From contig CP036279.1 in the NCBI GenBank assembly GCA_007748055.1, positions 5,456,001 through 5,520,000 of the forward strand: a DNA stretch of 64,000 nucleotides. The letters are read 5' to 3'. Under the pieces are notes generated by a model. That model did not search any database and had not been told where the DNA came from. It saw only the letters and a list, made by a program, of their open reading frames with translations. How positions within the stretch are numbered: the first letter of the stretch is position 1; every line of letters starts with the position of its first letter. The stretch is from Kolteria novifilia (GTDB lineage Bacteria; Planctomycetota; Planctomycetia; Kolteriales; Kolteriaceae). This document shows, piece by piece, positions 34,054-42,338 of the stretch. The position numbers were made by a program, and so were the translations under genes.

Positions 34054-34605
34054 ATGGCCATCGCGGACAAATTCATCACCGCCGAGGAGTACGAAAAGCT
34101 CCCCGACCCCGGCTATCCCACCGAACTGGTTAGGGGTGAAGTCGTCATGATGAACGTACCAGGATTTCGACACGGCGAGACGTGTCTCCTGACCGGACGA
34201 ATCGTAGGCAATTTTGTTGCTGAACGACAGATTGGAAGGGTGTTGAGCAATGACGCCGGCATCACCACCAATCGCGGCCCCGATACCGTGCGCGGAGCGG
34301 ACATCGCGTACTACAGCTACCAACGCGTGCCGAAGAGTGAGTCACCCAAGGGCTATCCCACCGCGAAACCAGAAGTCGTCTTCGAGGTCCGCTCGCCGAG
34401 CGATCGTTCGGGCTATCTGCTCGCGAAGGTCGCCGAGTACCTCGACGCCGGCGTCCTCGTCGTCTGTGTCATCGACACCGAGACCGAGCGAGTTCACGTC
34501 TATCGGCAAGAGGACGTGGGCCAGATTCTCGAAGGCGAGCAGGAACTGACGCTACCGGAACTCGATCCCGAGTTTCATGTCGCGGCACGTGACTTCTTCG
34601 CGTGA
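34054..34605 (+). CDS. Uma2-family (DUF820) putative PD-(D/E)XK endonuclease
   Basis: A 183-residue protein of the Uma2 family, which expands strongly in planctomycetes and cyanobacteria. It opens with FITAEEYEKLPDPGYPTELVRGEVV and contains the nuclease-like core RGADIAYYSYQRVP, PEVVFEVRSPSDRSGYLLAK and VAEYLDAGVLVVCVIDTE, corresponding to the D...E-x-K arrangement. No toxin/antitoxin partner is visible next to it. ATG 34054 was preferred over far-upstream in-frame starts because the family begins right here. Actual nuclease activity and biological role are unknown. Confidence 0.88.
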   Translation: MAIADKFITAEEYEKLPDPGYPTELVRGEVVMMNVPGFRHGETCLLTGRIVGNFVAERQIGRVLSNDAGITTNRGPDTVRGADIAYYSYQRVPKSESPKGYPTAKPEVVFEVRSPSDRSGYLLAKVAEYLDAGVLVVCVIDTETERVHVYRQEDVGQILEGEQELTLPELDPEFHVAARDFFA

Positions 34606-34621
34606 GATGACTTCCACCAAC

Positions 34622-35581
34622 TCATCCTGTTGCCGCGACTCGTGCCCGCCAATAGTCGAGCGTGTCGCGAAGCGACTGTTCCAGCGGGATCGTCGGCATC
34701 CAGCCCGTGCGACGGGCGACGAGTTCCGGTTCAATCGCGAGATGGGGTTCCTCGTGAGAGCGAACCCGCGACGGATCCTGCCTCACCTCGATTGTGGCGG
34801 TGCTGAGCGAAAGCAGTCCCTCGAGCAACGCCGACACCGGCCGGCTTCGGCCCTGCGCGACGATGCCGACATCCCCTGGCTCGCCGGAGGCCATCATCGC
34901 GGCGACGGCTCGGGCCGAATCGCGAACGTCGGTGAAGTCCCGCAACGCCGACAGCGACCCGGTAAAGAGCACGGGTTCCTCAAGGCCGGCCTCGATCCGC
35001 GCGATCTGCTGGGCGAAGCTCGCGATCGCGAAGCTCGGCTGTTGCCTCGGCCCGATGTTGTTGAAGAGACGAACCACCATCGTCGGAAGTCCGTGCGTCT
35101 GGAAGTAGTGGAGGGCGAGCAGATCGCTCGCCGCCTTGCTGATCGCATAGGCGCCACGCGGATGAAGAGCGGACGCGTCGGTGATCCGCCCCGACTCGGG
35201 AGCACCGTAAACATAGCCCGACCCGATAAGCAGGACCCGCGGCGGTTGGGGCAACTCAGCGGCCGCTTCCAGCAAATGCCGGGTCGTGTCGACGTTGCTC
35301 TTCCAGGTGAGTTCGGGCTGCACCTCTCCCTTGGCGACGTGAGCTTGGCCGGCGAGATGGTAGATCCGCTCGGGAGCGAGATCGGCGATGGCCCCGCGAA
35401 CAGACTCGCGATCGGCCAGGTCGACGGGTGAAAGGGCGACCGACTCGTTCAGAAAGGTGAGTTCCTCCGGCCACGAGGACCGACGCGACCAGCCGACGAG
35501 TTCCTCTCCGCGCGCGCACAGGGACTCGGCTAGATGACTTCCGATAAAGCCGGTCGCGCCCGTGATCAGTGTCGCCGCCAA
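34622..35581 (-). CDS. NAD(P)-dependent sugar-nucleotide dehydratase/reductase (GDP-mannose 4,6-dehydratase / RMD-like SDR)
   Basis: A 319-residue extended short-chain dehydrogenase. The Rossmann motif GATGFIGSH is at residues 7-15, and the catalytic tyrosine/lysine pair is in GAYAISKAASDLLA (YxxxK). The segments RIYHLAGQAHVAKGE, LLIGSGYVYG, RLFNNIGPRQ, LRDFTDVRDSARA and the C-terminal EVRQDPSRVRSHEEP resemble GDP-6-deoxy-D-lyxo-hexulose reductases (RMD) and GDP-mannose 4,6-dehydratases. The start is TTG 35581; no ATG or GTG precedes the Rossmann motif in frame. Likely role: making a deoxy-sugar for cell-surface glycans. Exact substrate uncertain. Confidence 0.88.
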   Translation of the reverse strand: MAATLITGATGFIGSHLAESLCARGEELVGWSRRSSWPEELTFLNESVALSPVDLADRESVRGAIADLAPERIYHLAGQAHVAKGEVQPELTWKSNVDTTRHLLEAAAELPQPPRVLLIGSGYVYGAPESGRITDASALHPRGAYAISKAASDLLALHYFQTHGLPTMVVRLFNNIGPRQQPSFAIASFAQQIARIEAGLEEPVLFTGSLSALRDFTDVRDSARAVAAMMASGEPGDVGIVAQGRSRPVSALLEGLLSLSTATIEVRQDPSRVRSHEEPHLAIEPELVARRTGWMPTIPLEQSLRDTLDYWRARVAATG

Positions 35582-35717
35582 GAGTCCGTCCGTCGCAATG
35601 TGGGCCTGAATAATCCTTTAGGAGCACTTTGGGAGAGCCAACGCTTCGCGGCAAGGGGAGTCTTGCACGAACTGGCCGCCCGACGGGCGTTTCCGTCGCA
35701 CGCGTGGGAGAACGACC

Positions 35718-35927
35718 ATGACGACGCGACCCACCAGCGGCCGGCTCTTCGGACTCGAGATGTTCGAGCCCCCCTATCCTATCTATAAACAACTCCGAAA
35801 GGACGATCCGATCCACTGGGACTTCGCGGGAATACGGTCTGAGGGTGGATGTGGATCCACCACGACTTCCGTCTTTGCGGCGATCAACAACTTCCGATGT
35901 GGTTTTGTGTCGAGCACTGCTCGTTGA
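35718..35927 (+). pseudogene. probable cytochrome P450 N-terminal fragment
   Basis: A short frame whose first about 40 residues (LFGLEMFEPPYPIYKQLRKD, then DPIHWDFAG) look like the start of a bacterial cytochrome P450, where P-Y-P-x-Y-x-x-L-R-x-x-D-P-V-H-W is typical. After FAG similarity is lost and the frame ends at 35927. The heme-binding cysteine region and everything else of a normal 400-residue P450 are missing, and the DNA just downstream is a minisatellite and palindrome cluster. I read it as a decayed 5' remnant; chance similarity is possible. Confidence 0.45.
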
Positions 35928-35957
35928 CACTCAGCAATGCCTTTCTGCTCTGCAAAT

Positions 35958-36079
35958 GGCAACGCCTCCCCCCTCCGAACGGCAACGCCTCCCCCTCCGA
36001 ACGGCAACGCCTCCCCCTCCGAACGGCAACGGCTCCCTCTCCGAACGGCAACGCCTTTCCCCTCCGAACGGCAACGCCG
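35958..36079. repeat. 22-23 bp minisatellite, five units
   Basis: The unit GGCAACGCCTCCCCCTCCGA plus AC repeats head to tail at 35958, 35981, 36003, 36025 and 36047, with small variations (one extra C or T, one GGCTCCCTCT variant), and ends in a partial unit at 36070. Spacers are absent, so it is not a CRISPR. Open frames across it encode only the periodic translation of the repeat. Confidence 0.92.
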
Positions 36080-36092
36080 TTCTCTGATGAAG

Positions 36093-36296
36093 CCCAGGGT
36101 CGCGCCTCGCGCACCCTGGGTACCGAAGCACGAAGAATCAACCCCGCGGGGGTTGTCTAAACGCGAACTACCGGCAACGACCGTGGAATCGATCGGAGGT
36201 TGGAAAACCCTTCCAGGCAAACCGGTTGGAAAACCCTTCCAGGGTTTTGGGATCGTCGATCACCTCCACCCAGGGTGCGCGAAGCGCGACCCTGGG
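36093..36296. repeat. inverted pair of CCCAGGGT palindromes flanking a TGGAAAACCC direct repeat (BIME-like)
   Basis: CCCAGGGTCGCG...CGCGCACCCTGGG occurs at 36093-36120 and, in inverse orientation with near identity, at 36269-36296; both are strong hairpins preceded by GAAG in their own direction. Between them GGTTGGAAAACCCTTCCAGG occurs twice (about 36199-36218 and 36229-36248). The arrangement resembles a bacterial interspersed mosaic element built from REP sequences. Confidence 0.85.
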
Positions 36297-36334
36297 CTTC
36301 ACTAGTCAATGCCTTCGGCATAGGCCCAGAAGAC

Positions 36335-36493
36335 TCACGGTCTTGCCGGCCAATCGTCGTGGTACCTCGACGGCAACGAGGGCAAGAGGAGTACGATCAT
36401 GACCAGCAGGATCATGACGACGACGATTACCTCGACAAGCGTGAGGCCCGGCCGTTGGGTTAGACCGAGCCTCAACTGACGGAACCTTGTCAC
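36335..36493 (-). CDS. 52-residue pseudopilin-like protein coupled to a DUF1559 gene
   Basis: A very short gene with a clear prepilin-type N-terminal motif. After the basic leader TRFRQLRLGLTQRPG comes LTLVEVIVVVMILLVMIVLL, with the glutamate at position 5 of the putative mature protein, then a 15-residue tail (SLPSRYHDDWPARP). Its GTG start at 36493 overlaps the stop of the DUF1559 gene as GTGA, which supports translation. Typical DUF1559 proteins carry such an N-terminal motif themselves; the adjacent DUF1559 protein has only a plain transmembrane helix, so this small protein might supply the missing processed segment in trans. The helix would be the only structured part. Confidence 0.6.
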   Translation of the reverse strand: MTRFRQLRLGLTQRPGLTLVEVIVVVMILLVMIVLLLPSLPSRYHDDWPARP

Positions 36494-37590
36494 GGCTCCC
36501 ACACCTCATTCCCCGCGACTGTACTCAACCCGCGATACAACCTGGGATTGATGTGGTCGCTGACCGACTTGACCGATCCGTCGGCGTAGAGGAAGTGAAC
36601 GACGCCTGGGTAAACGCTGCGGAAGGGGCTGACGGAGATCTCCGCCGGCAACGACGTCGCATCCGCCGGCAGGCCGTCGACGTAGGAGGTCGGATACCAG
36701 GTCGGGGAGATCGCTCGGCGTTTCGGCGCCCAGAGGCTGAATGCGGTCGATGTCGGCGGAGTGACGTGCGGAAGCGGCTCGCAGGAGAGTTCGTTCCCCT
36801 CCTCGTCGTAGCGGGTTTCGCGCGCCGTCGCCGCGAAGATCGACCCAGCGGGGCCGTTGCCGGGACTGCTGATATAACCTTGGGCCCATCCTTGGTTCAA
36901 GACAATGGTGCCCTTACCCTCCGGCGTTGCACTCTGGAGTCCGTGGACGCCCTCGCCGACGAGAAAGGTGTTGCTGGTGCCGTCGCGCATGCGGGCAATC
37001 GGGCAATGGCTATTGATGTTGAACGGCCCGACCGCTCGGCGAAGCCACGGAGGGAAACCGCTATCCTCGCGGAAGGGACTTGCCGGGGTGAGGAACTGAT
37101 GCGCCCCCATGTTGAGTACGTAGTCGGTCGGCCCCATTGATCCGTGCGTGTAAGGATCCTCGAACCGGGTGGCCCCCTTCATCGATGAGGGGCAGACATA
37201 GCGTGTGATGACCGTCTCGACCGCCGTCTTGTTGGCCGGGTGGGCGCAGCCGAGTTCGAAGTTGTAGGCCTTCCAGATGTGCTTCTCTTCCAGGAAGGGG
37301 AGGATCAGGGTCCAGCCGCTGGTACTGCTGACGTCGCCTCGTCCCGCGTTGTTGGCCGCGACGTAGAAGCCATCGGGCTGACTCACGAGCCCCGGCGGAA
37401 AGGTCTTGTGGGCATCGTGATAGTTGAGCATCGCCAAGCCGATCAGCTTGAGGTTGATCTTGCTCAGCGTACGACGCTCCGCCGTTCGGTCATACCCCAA
37501 CGTAGTCATCAGCATCGTGAGTGCCACGAGCCCGATCCCGAACAAGACCACGACATCGATCCAGCGCAACCCACGCTTCGATTCGCCCAT
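36490..37590 (-). CDS. DUF1559 protein with atypical N-terminal membrane helix
   Basis: A 366-residue DUF1559-family protein. The family core is visible as KINLKLIGLAMLNYHDAHKTFPPG, GWTLILPFLEEKHIWKAYNF, RDGTSNTFLVGEGVHG and the C-terminal VHFLYADGSVKSVSDHINPRLYRGLSTVAGNEV. The N-terminus (RGLRWIDVVVLFGIGLVALTMLMTTLGY) is a single membrane helix but lacks the GFTLIE-type prepilin cleavage motif normally found in this family. ATG 37590 follows GGAGGGTG and is preferred over an in-frame start at 37686. The next gene is a tiny protein that does have the prepilin motif and overlaps this stop codon. Confidence 0.87.
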   Translation of the reverse strand: MGESKRGLRWIDVVVLFGIGLVALTMLMTTLGYDRTAERRTLSKINLKLIGLAMLNYHDAHKTFPPGLVSQPDGFYVAANNAGRGDVSSTSGWTLILPFLEEKHIWKAYNFELGCAHPANKTAVETVITRYVCPSSMKGATRFEDPYTHGSMGPTDYVLNMGAHQFLTPASPFREDSGFPPWLRRAVGPFNINSHCPIARMRDGTSNTFLVGEGVHGLQSATPEGKGTIVLNQGWAQGYISSPGNGPAGSIFAATARETRYDEEGNELSCEPLPHVTPPTSTAFSLWAPKRRAISPTWYPTSYVDGLPADATSLPAEISVSPFRSVYPGVVHFLYADGSVKSVSDHINPRLYRGLSTVAGNEVWEP

Positions 37591-37785
37591 GACGACACCC
37601 TCCGCGCGTACACTGAGCGCCAACGAACCGGCTTCCCTTCTTGGATCCCGGCCGCTTTCAGCGGACACAAGCGATGGATCAATCACCCCATGCGCGAAGC
37701 TTACGCGGCAATTGGAAGTCCGTCAACCGATTTTGGCTAATAGAACAAATTTACCCTGAGAGAAAACATCTGACGAGCGACGGAC

Positions 37786-39072
37786 TCACTCGAAGACCGA
37801 CTCGACAAAGGCGTCGCGGACCGATTGCGACACGTTGGAGAACATGACGAACTCGTCGTGGAGCCGGCGGCCGAAGGCGTTCCAAGCTTCCGCGACGTCG
37901 GTGGTCGGCTCAATCTCCGCCGAACGTTTCTCGGCGAGCTCCTCGTAGAGCGACAGCATCCGCTGGGCGCAGCGCTGGATCGACCATTGCTCGGCCGTCT
38001 CCCGGCAGGCCCGTTTCATCGCCTCTTTTCGCTCGGCGCCGCAGAAGAGAAGATCGGCGGTCGCGTTGGCGAAGCACTTGTCGTCCTCGTCGTCGAGGAG
38101 CGTTCCCTGCTTGCCGTGCTCGAGGACATCCTCGACGCCCGAGGCCCGCAGCGCCACGACCGGGACGCCGGAGGCCATCGCCTCGGTGACGACCATGCCT
38201 TGCGTTTCGCTCTTGGAACTGAACATGAAGACATCGAGCACCGCGTAGGCATCGACGAGGTCTTGACCCTCGAGCAAGCCTGGAGCCCGAACGCGGTCGA
38301 TGATCCCCGCTTCGCCGAAGTGGTCGAGGATCGCCACCTGTTCGGGTCCGGTGCCGACGAGCAGGAAGTGGACGCGGGGATCTTGCTGCAAGAGACGCGA
38401 GGCGGCCTGGGTCAGGAACCCGAGATTCTTCTCCGGCGAGAGACGCGAGATCGTTCCCGCGACGGGTACATCCGGGGCGAGGTCGAGTTGTCGACGAGCG
38501 GCGGCACCGTCCCCCTTGGAGAATCGCTCGGTGTCGACCCCGGTGGGGATCACTTCGATCCGTGTTTGGACGCCGGCCTCTTGGAGGCAATGCCGGACGA
38601 ACTCTCCCGGAGCGACGACCGCGTCACAGAGCGCCGCGAAGTTGGTCGAGAGGGCGACGGCGAAATGTTGCAGAAAGCTCCCCTCCTCCTCGAAGAGCGC
38701 CTGGTAGGCATCGAAGCGAGTGTGGTGGGTGTAGACGATGGGAACATTGAGCAGCGCCGCGATCTTGTGCGCCGTCGAACCGAGCAGGAACGGATGATGG
38801 GCGTGGATGACCTCGGGAGCGAACTCGGTCACGGCGTCTTGCAAACGCGCGCTCAAGGGGATTGGCAAGGAGTAGCCGTCAACGATGTCGTGAAGCGAGG
38901 GGATGCGAAAGACGTCCGGTTCCTCGTCCTGGGCAGTGCTCCCCTCGAAGGTCGGCGCGACGATCTGGACGACATGGCCGTTGCTTCGGAATTGACTGGC
39001 GAACGCATCGATGCTGCGGGTGATCCCGCCGATCTTGGGACGATAGACGTTCGTGAACATGGTGATGCGCAT
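37786..39072 (-). CDS. GT4-family glycosyltransferase (1,2-diacylglycerol 3-glucosyltransferase-like)
   Basis: A 428-residue retaining glycosyltransferase with GT-B fold. The N-terminus MRITMFTNVYRPKIGGITRS is the glycine-rich acceptor loop typical of GT4; VIHAHHPFLLG, EVIPTGVDTERFSKG, GTISRLSPEKNLGFL and the EX7E motif SETQGMVVTEAMASGVPVVA follow in order. Similar enzymes glucosylate diacylglycerol or phosphatidylinositol. ATG 39072 is preceded by GAAGGAGGG; the longer in-frame extension lacks coding character. It is monocistronic as far as can be seen. Acceptor unknown. Confidence 0.92.
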   Translation of the reverse strand: MRITMFTNVYRPKIGGITRSIDAFASQFRSNGHVVQIVAPTFEGSTAQDEEPDVFRIPSLHDIVDGYSLPIPLSARLQDAVTEFAPEVIHAHHPFLLGSTAHKIAALLNVPIVYTHHTRFDAYQALFEEEGSFLQHFAVALSTNFAALCDAVVAPGEFVRHCLQEAGVQTRIEVIPTGVDTERFSKGDGAAARRQLDLAPDVPVAGTISRLSPEKNLGFLTQAASRLLQQDPRVHFLLVGTGPEQVAILDHFGEAGIIDRVRAPGLLEGQDLVDAYAVLDVFMFSSKSETQGMVVTEAMASGVPVVALRASGVEDVLEHGKQGTLLDDEDDKCFANATADLLFCGAERKEAMKRACRETAEQWSIQRCAQRMLSLYEELAEKRSAEIEPTTDVAEAWNAFGRRLHDEFVMFSNVSQSVRDAFVESVFE

Positions 39073-39356
39073 GAATCTCCCTCCTTCGGCCCAATAGTAC
39101 CGAAGTTGGAGCAAGACGTCACCGAAGACGCAAAGGGCTGGGTCGCGGAGCGAGGGGCATTCCCGTTGGTGGGCCACAGGCCATCTTTCTCGGACCCTTT
39201 TCAGGGTGGCCCCTATTGCTCGCCCATTGGGGTGCCGGAGGCACAAGAGGCACAGAGAGGAAAGAGTAGTCGACGCGAACGATGAAGTTCACGTTGGTGA
39301 GCCACACGCCCGACCTTCCGGTGTCAGGCAGATAGCCTGATCTACGGGGGAACGGA
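39073..39356. other. intergenic region with short palindromes
   Basis: About 280 bases containing several short inverted repeats, for example TGGCCACAGG-type sequences near 39170-39215 and CAGGCAGATAGCCTG (about 39328-39342). These look like decayed REP elements. No gene was recognised. Confidence 0.4.
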
Positions 39357-40310
39357 CTATTCGTCGCCCGAGCGAAGGGTCATTTCCTCGATCTTGAGCG
39401 ACTCGACCACCTCGCCGTCGGCGGAATGGGTAATCACCGCGGTGGGCGTGAGGGTGCGGATGTCGATGTACCAGTGACGTTGCCGCTTGGGAAGTGACGA
39501 CGAAGTCTCCTCGATGTCGCGCCAGAGGTGGTAGGCCGGATTGCCGTCAACCACCGCGTAGGTCTCGATCTTTAGCTCCGAGTCGCCATAACTCTCGTCG
39601 AGTTCGGAGAGCCACGTTTCGGGGAGGAACTTGAGAATCGGATGGGGACCGGGCGCCGTACCGGGCTCGAGGGCATCGATCGTCACTTCGGCACTCGGCA
39701 AACCCGGTTCGTCGCTGCCAAGGCGAACTTTGCCGGGAATCTCGGAGGACTTGGTGTTTAGCACGACCCTTCGGCCGAGCCGAGCTTCGTCGCGCCACTG
39801 GAGCACGACCTCACCGGTGTCGCCGTCGGCTTCGATCTCGATCAGCTCGACATCGGAACGTCCATCGGGGCCGCGCCACCGACGGACCAACTCCGCGGAG
39901 TAGCCGTTGGCCGAGGCGAGTCGTTCCTTGGCGGCGGCGACCAGGGCCTTGGCGGCGGGGGCCGGTTCCATCCCCTTGGGCGGCTCCAGGCGGGGGCCGG
40001 CCATTGGCGGGTAGAGCCGAACGATCTCTTGAGGGACCTTCGGCCCGGAGGAGTCGGTGGCCGCGACAGCCGGGGCCTTCGAGTGGTCGGTGGTGGGAGT
40101 CGTTCCACCGGCGAGACCGCGAAGTCGCTCGCGCCGCGGCGAGTCCTCGGTGTAGGGGCTGGGGCGTCCGCGGCTACCGTCGACGAGGATCACGTCCTTC
40201 TTGTCGAGTGCGGTTTTCCAGGGAGCTTGACCTCCCATGGAACACCCCATCGCCAGGGACATCCCCGCGAGCAACCACCAACGGTCCCGTCTGATTCCGG
40301 GCCGATTCAT
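39357..40310 (-). CDS. lipoprotein, possibly DUF1571-related
   Basis: A 317-residue predicted lipoprotein: basic start (RRDRWW), hydrophobic stretch and lipobox-like GMSLAMGCSMGG with cysteine about residue 23. A disordered Pro/Ser/Thr region follows (to about 105), then a folded domain with AAKERLASANGYSAELVRRWRG, VVLQWRDEARLGRRVV and HPILKFLPETWLSEL. The layout resembles planctomycete DUF1571 proteins, which may be related to outer-membrane lipoprotein carrier folds. AGGACGG precedes the ATG. Family assignment is tentative; function unknown. Confidence 0.6.
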   Translation of the reverse strand: MNRPGIRRDRWWLLAGMSLAMGCSMGGQAPWKTALDKKDVILVDGSRGRPSPYTEDSPRRERLRGLAGGTTPTTDHSKAPAVAATDSSGPKVPQEIVRLYPPMAGPRLEPPKGMEPAPAAKALVAAAKERLASANGYSAELVRRWRGPDGRSDVELIEIEADGDTGEVVLQWRDEARLGRRVVLNTKSSEIPGKVRLGSDEPGLPSAEVTIDALEPGTAPGPHPILKFLPETWLSELDESYGDSELKIETYAVVDGNPAYHLWRDIEETSSSLPKRQRHWYIDIRTLTPTAVITHSADGEVVESLKIEEMTLRSGDE

Positions 40311-40492
40311 GAATCCGTCCTGCGCTTTGGATCGGAAAGGGTCGGCTCATGGCCCGGCTCGAATGAACCGCGCCGCCACGAAGTTGCCGACGCCCGCCAT
40401 GATAGGATCTTTGGCGAATTTCGCGTAGCCCCGAAAACGGCTAAAGCGGGAGACGCGGGCAAAGCGGGAGCGATTGGGTTGGCTTGAGACGG

Positions 40493-40912
40493 TTAGGAGG
40501 TTTCGGGCGGCGGCGGGGTCGACTCGACCGGCCGGCCGGTCGCGATCGCGAAGCCGACCGCATAGGTGCGGCAGTGGGAAATGCTGATCAAGATGTCGTC
40601 AATATTCTGGCGAACGGCGTGTTGAGCCGCCGCTCCGCCCAGGTGAACGATCGGTTTGCCGGCGACGTCGTTGACCACTTCCATGTCGAGCCAACTGATC
40701 CCCTTTTGCCAGCCGGTGCCGAGCGACTTGAGGATCGCCTCCTTGGCGGCCCAGCGTCCGGCGAAGCGCTCGACGGCATTCTTGTGGGTTTGGCAGTAGT
40801 CGATCTCGCGGGAGGTAAAGACCCGTTCGAGGAAGAGCTCGCCGTGGCGCTCGACCATCTTGGCAATTCGGGAACACTCGGCGATGTCGGTACCGATGCC
40901 GACGATATTCAT
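40493..40912 (-). CDS. acpS: holo-[acyl-carrier-protein] synthase
   Basis: A 139-residue AcpS that transfers 4'-phosphopantetheine from CoA to apo-ACP. Motifs: NIVGIGTDIAECSRI with the magnesium-binding aspartate, RFAGRWAAKEAILKSLGTGW with the catalytic region, and ISISHCRTYAVGFAIA. ATG 40912 lies directly before the conserved N-terminus; the in-frame start at 40972 would add 20 non-conserved residues. A short Pro-rich C-terminal tail (STPPPPETS) is unusual but likely harmless. Confidence 0.96.
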   Translation of the reverse strand: MNIVGIGTDIAECSRIAKMVERHGELFLERVFTSREIDYCQTHKNAVERFAGRWAAKEAILKSLGTGWQKGISWLDMEVVNDVAGKPIVHLGGAAAQHAVRQNIDDILISISHCRTYAVGFAIATGRPVESTPPPPETS

Positions 40913-41162
40913 CGCGGAAACCTCAACGAAGGCGGAAGACGAACGCGGTGACGAAGCGAGTTCCCGCTCCATCGAACGACCGTCCGCCGGTCGGCCAGCG
41001 ACTTTTGGCTACTCCAGCACGCGTAGAGCTAGATCGCGTTGACCAGGATCTCGAAGTCTGGTTATAAGCGGCCCGCTTCCGCCGACCAAGGCGATCGTGG
41101 GTCCGACTCATCTGGAGCGCGACCTGGGGACGAGGGAAGACTGGATAGACAAAGGAATTCCG

Positions 41163-42221
41163 ATGGCTCGATGGGCAACTCGATACGCGATTCTCGTCGT
41201 CGTGGGCATCACCTCCGCGCTGGCTCCTCATGCCGAGGCTGCCGACCTGATCCCGATCTTCTCGAAGAAGAAGACGACGAAGGTAACGACCACCAAGGAA
41301 ACGCCGGCCGAGCGCCCGGAACAGATCGTCGCCGAGGTCAATGGCGAGAAGATCACGCGGGACATGCTCGCCGATGAGCTAATCGACAACCACGGCGAAC
41401 AGCAGCTCGACGCGATGATCAACCGACTCATCATCGCCCAGGCCTGCCGCGAGAACAACATCGACATCACGCGCGAGATGATCGAGGAAGAGATCGCCAA
41501 GCGAACCAAGCAGCTCAACCTGACGCGGCGAGAGTTCGTTCAGCGCGTCCTCGCCTCGCGTGGCATCTCGATGGGCCAATACATTCGCGACACGATCGCC
41601 CCCGCCCTGGCCCTCAAGGCCCTCTGCGAGGACAAGATCGAGGTGACCGACGAGGATCTGCAGAAGGCGTTCCAAGCGACCTACGGCGAAAAGGTCGAGG
41701 TCCGCATGCTGATCGTTCACGAATTGCGTCGTGCCCACGAACTGTGGGAAGAGGTCAACAAGGTCAAGGGGACCAAGGAGCGACTGCAACGCTTCGAGGA
41801 TCTCTGCAAGACCTACTCGGTCGACCAGGCCTCGCGTCCCTACGGCGGCAAGACCCAGCCGATCAGCCGTCACTCCGGCTATCCCGAGATCGAGGATCTC
41901 GCGTTCGGTTTGGAGCCGGGCGAGCTGAGCAAGATCGTTCAAGTGCCCAACGGCAACATGATGCTGCTCTGCGTTCGCCGGGTCGAGGAGCGGACCGACG
42001 TGACGCTCGACTCGAAGGCGACCAAGGACTCCGACGACACGGTTCGCGACTACCTGACGAAGGGACTTAACGACCGGAAGCTTCGCCGTGAGATCGCGAC
42101 CTTCTTCGAGTCGCAGCGCGAAGCGGCCATCGTCAACAACTACCTGACGGCCGACTTCGACGCCAACGCGGTCGTCAACGGCGTCACCAAGCCCAAGGCG
42201 GCCAGCCCGAACGCGAACTAA
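41163..42221 (+). CDS. SurA/PpiC-like peptidyl-prolyl isomerase, exported
   Basis: A 352-residue periplasmic folding factor. A signal peptide is visible (RYAILVVVGITSALAPHAEAA). The SurA_N-like part includes IVAEVNGEKITRDMLADELI and NRLIIAQACRENNIDITREM. The parvulin domain follows (VEVRMLIVHELRRAHELWEEV, DLCKTYSVDQASRPYGGKTQPI, LAFGLEPGELSKIVQ). AAAGGAA precedes ATG 41163. It would help outer-envelope protein folding. It converges with the RND gene; a hairpin lies between them. Confidence 0.9.
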   Translation: MARWATRYAILVVVGITSALAPHAEAADLIPIFSKKKTTKVTTTKETPAERPEQIVAEVNGEKITRDMLADELIDNHGEQQLDAMINRLIIAQACRENNIDITREMIEEEIAKRTKQLNLTRREFVQRVLASRGISMGQYIRDTIAPALALKALCEDKIEVTDEDLQKAFQATYGEKVEVRMLIVHELRRAHELWEEVNKVKGTKERLQRFEDLCKTYSVDQASRPYGGKTQPISRHSGYPEIEDLAFGLEPGELSKIVQVPNGNMMLLCVRRVEERTDVTLDSKATKDSDDTVRDYLTKGLNDRKLRREIATFFESQREAAIVNNYLTADFDANAVVNGVTKPKAASPNAN

Positions 42222-42253
42222 GCGAGCAGACAACGCCGCGATACGACGGCGTC

Positions 42254-42279
42254 GCGTTCACATCACGTTGGTGAACGTG
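42254..42279. terminator. hairpin between convergent genes
   Basis: CGCGTTCAC - ATCACGTTG - GTGAACGTG forms a stem 33 bases after the PPIase stop and 60 bases before the RND gene stop. No T-run follows on either strand, so it is a weak candidate for a bidirectional terminator. Confidence 0.35.
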
Positions 42280-42338
42280 GCGTTTCCCACGCGTCAATCG
42301 ACACGGCGAGCCTGAACGAGCACCGATGGCCCCCTCGT

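Noticed and set aside
35958-36079. Short direct repeats that could be taken for a CRISPR array
   Set aside because: The 22-23 bp units are directly adjacent with no spacers, and no cas genes are in the window.
35783-36220. Minus-strand frame with repeating VAVRRG/LPFG-type peptide
   Set aside because: The periodic peptide is the translation of the minisatellite; no start context or neighbouring coding signal.
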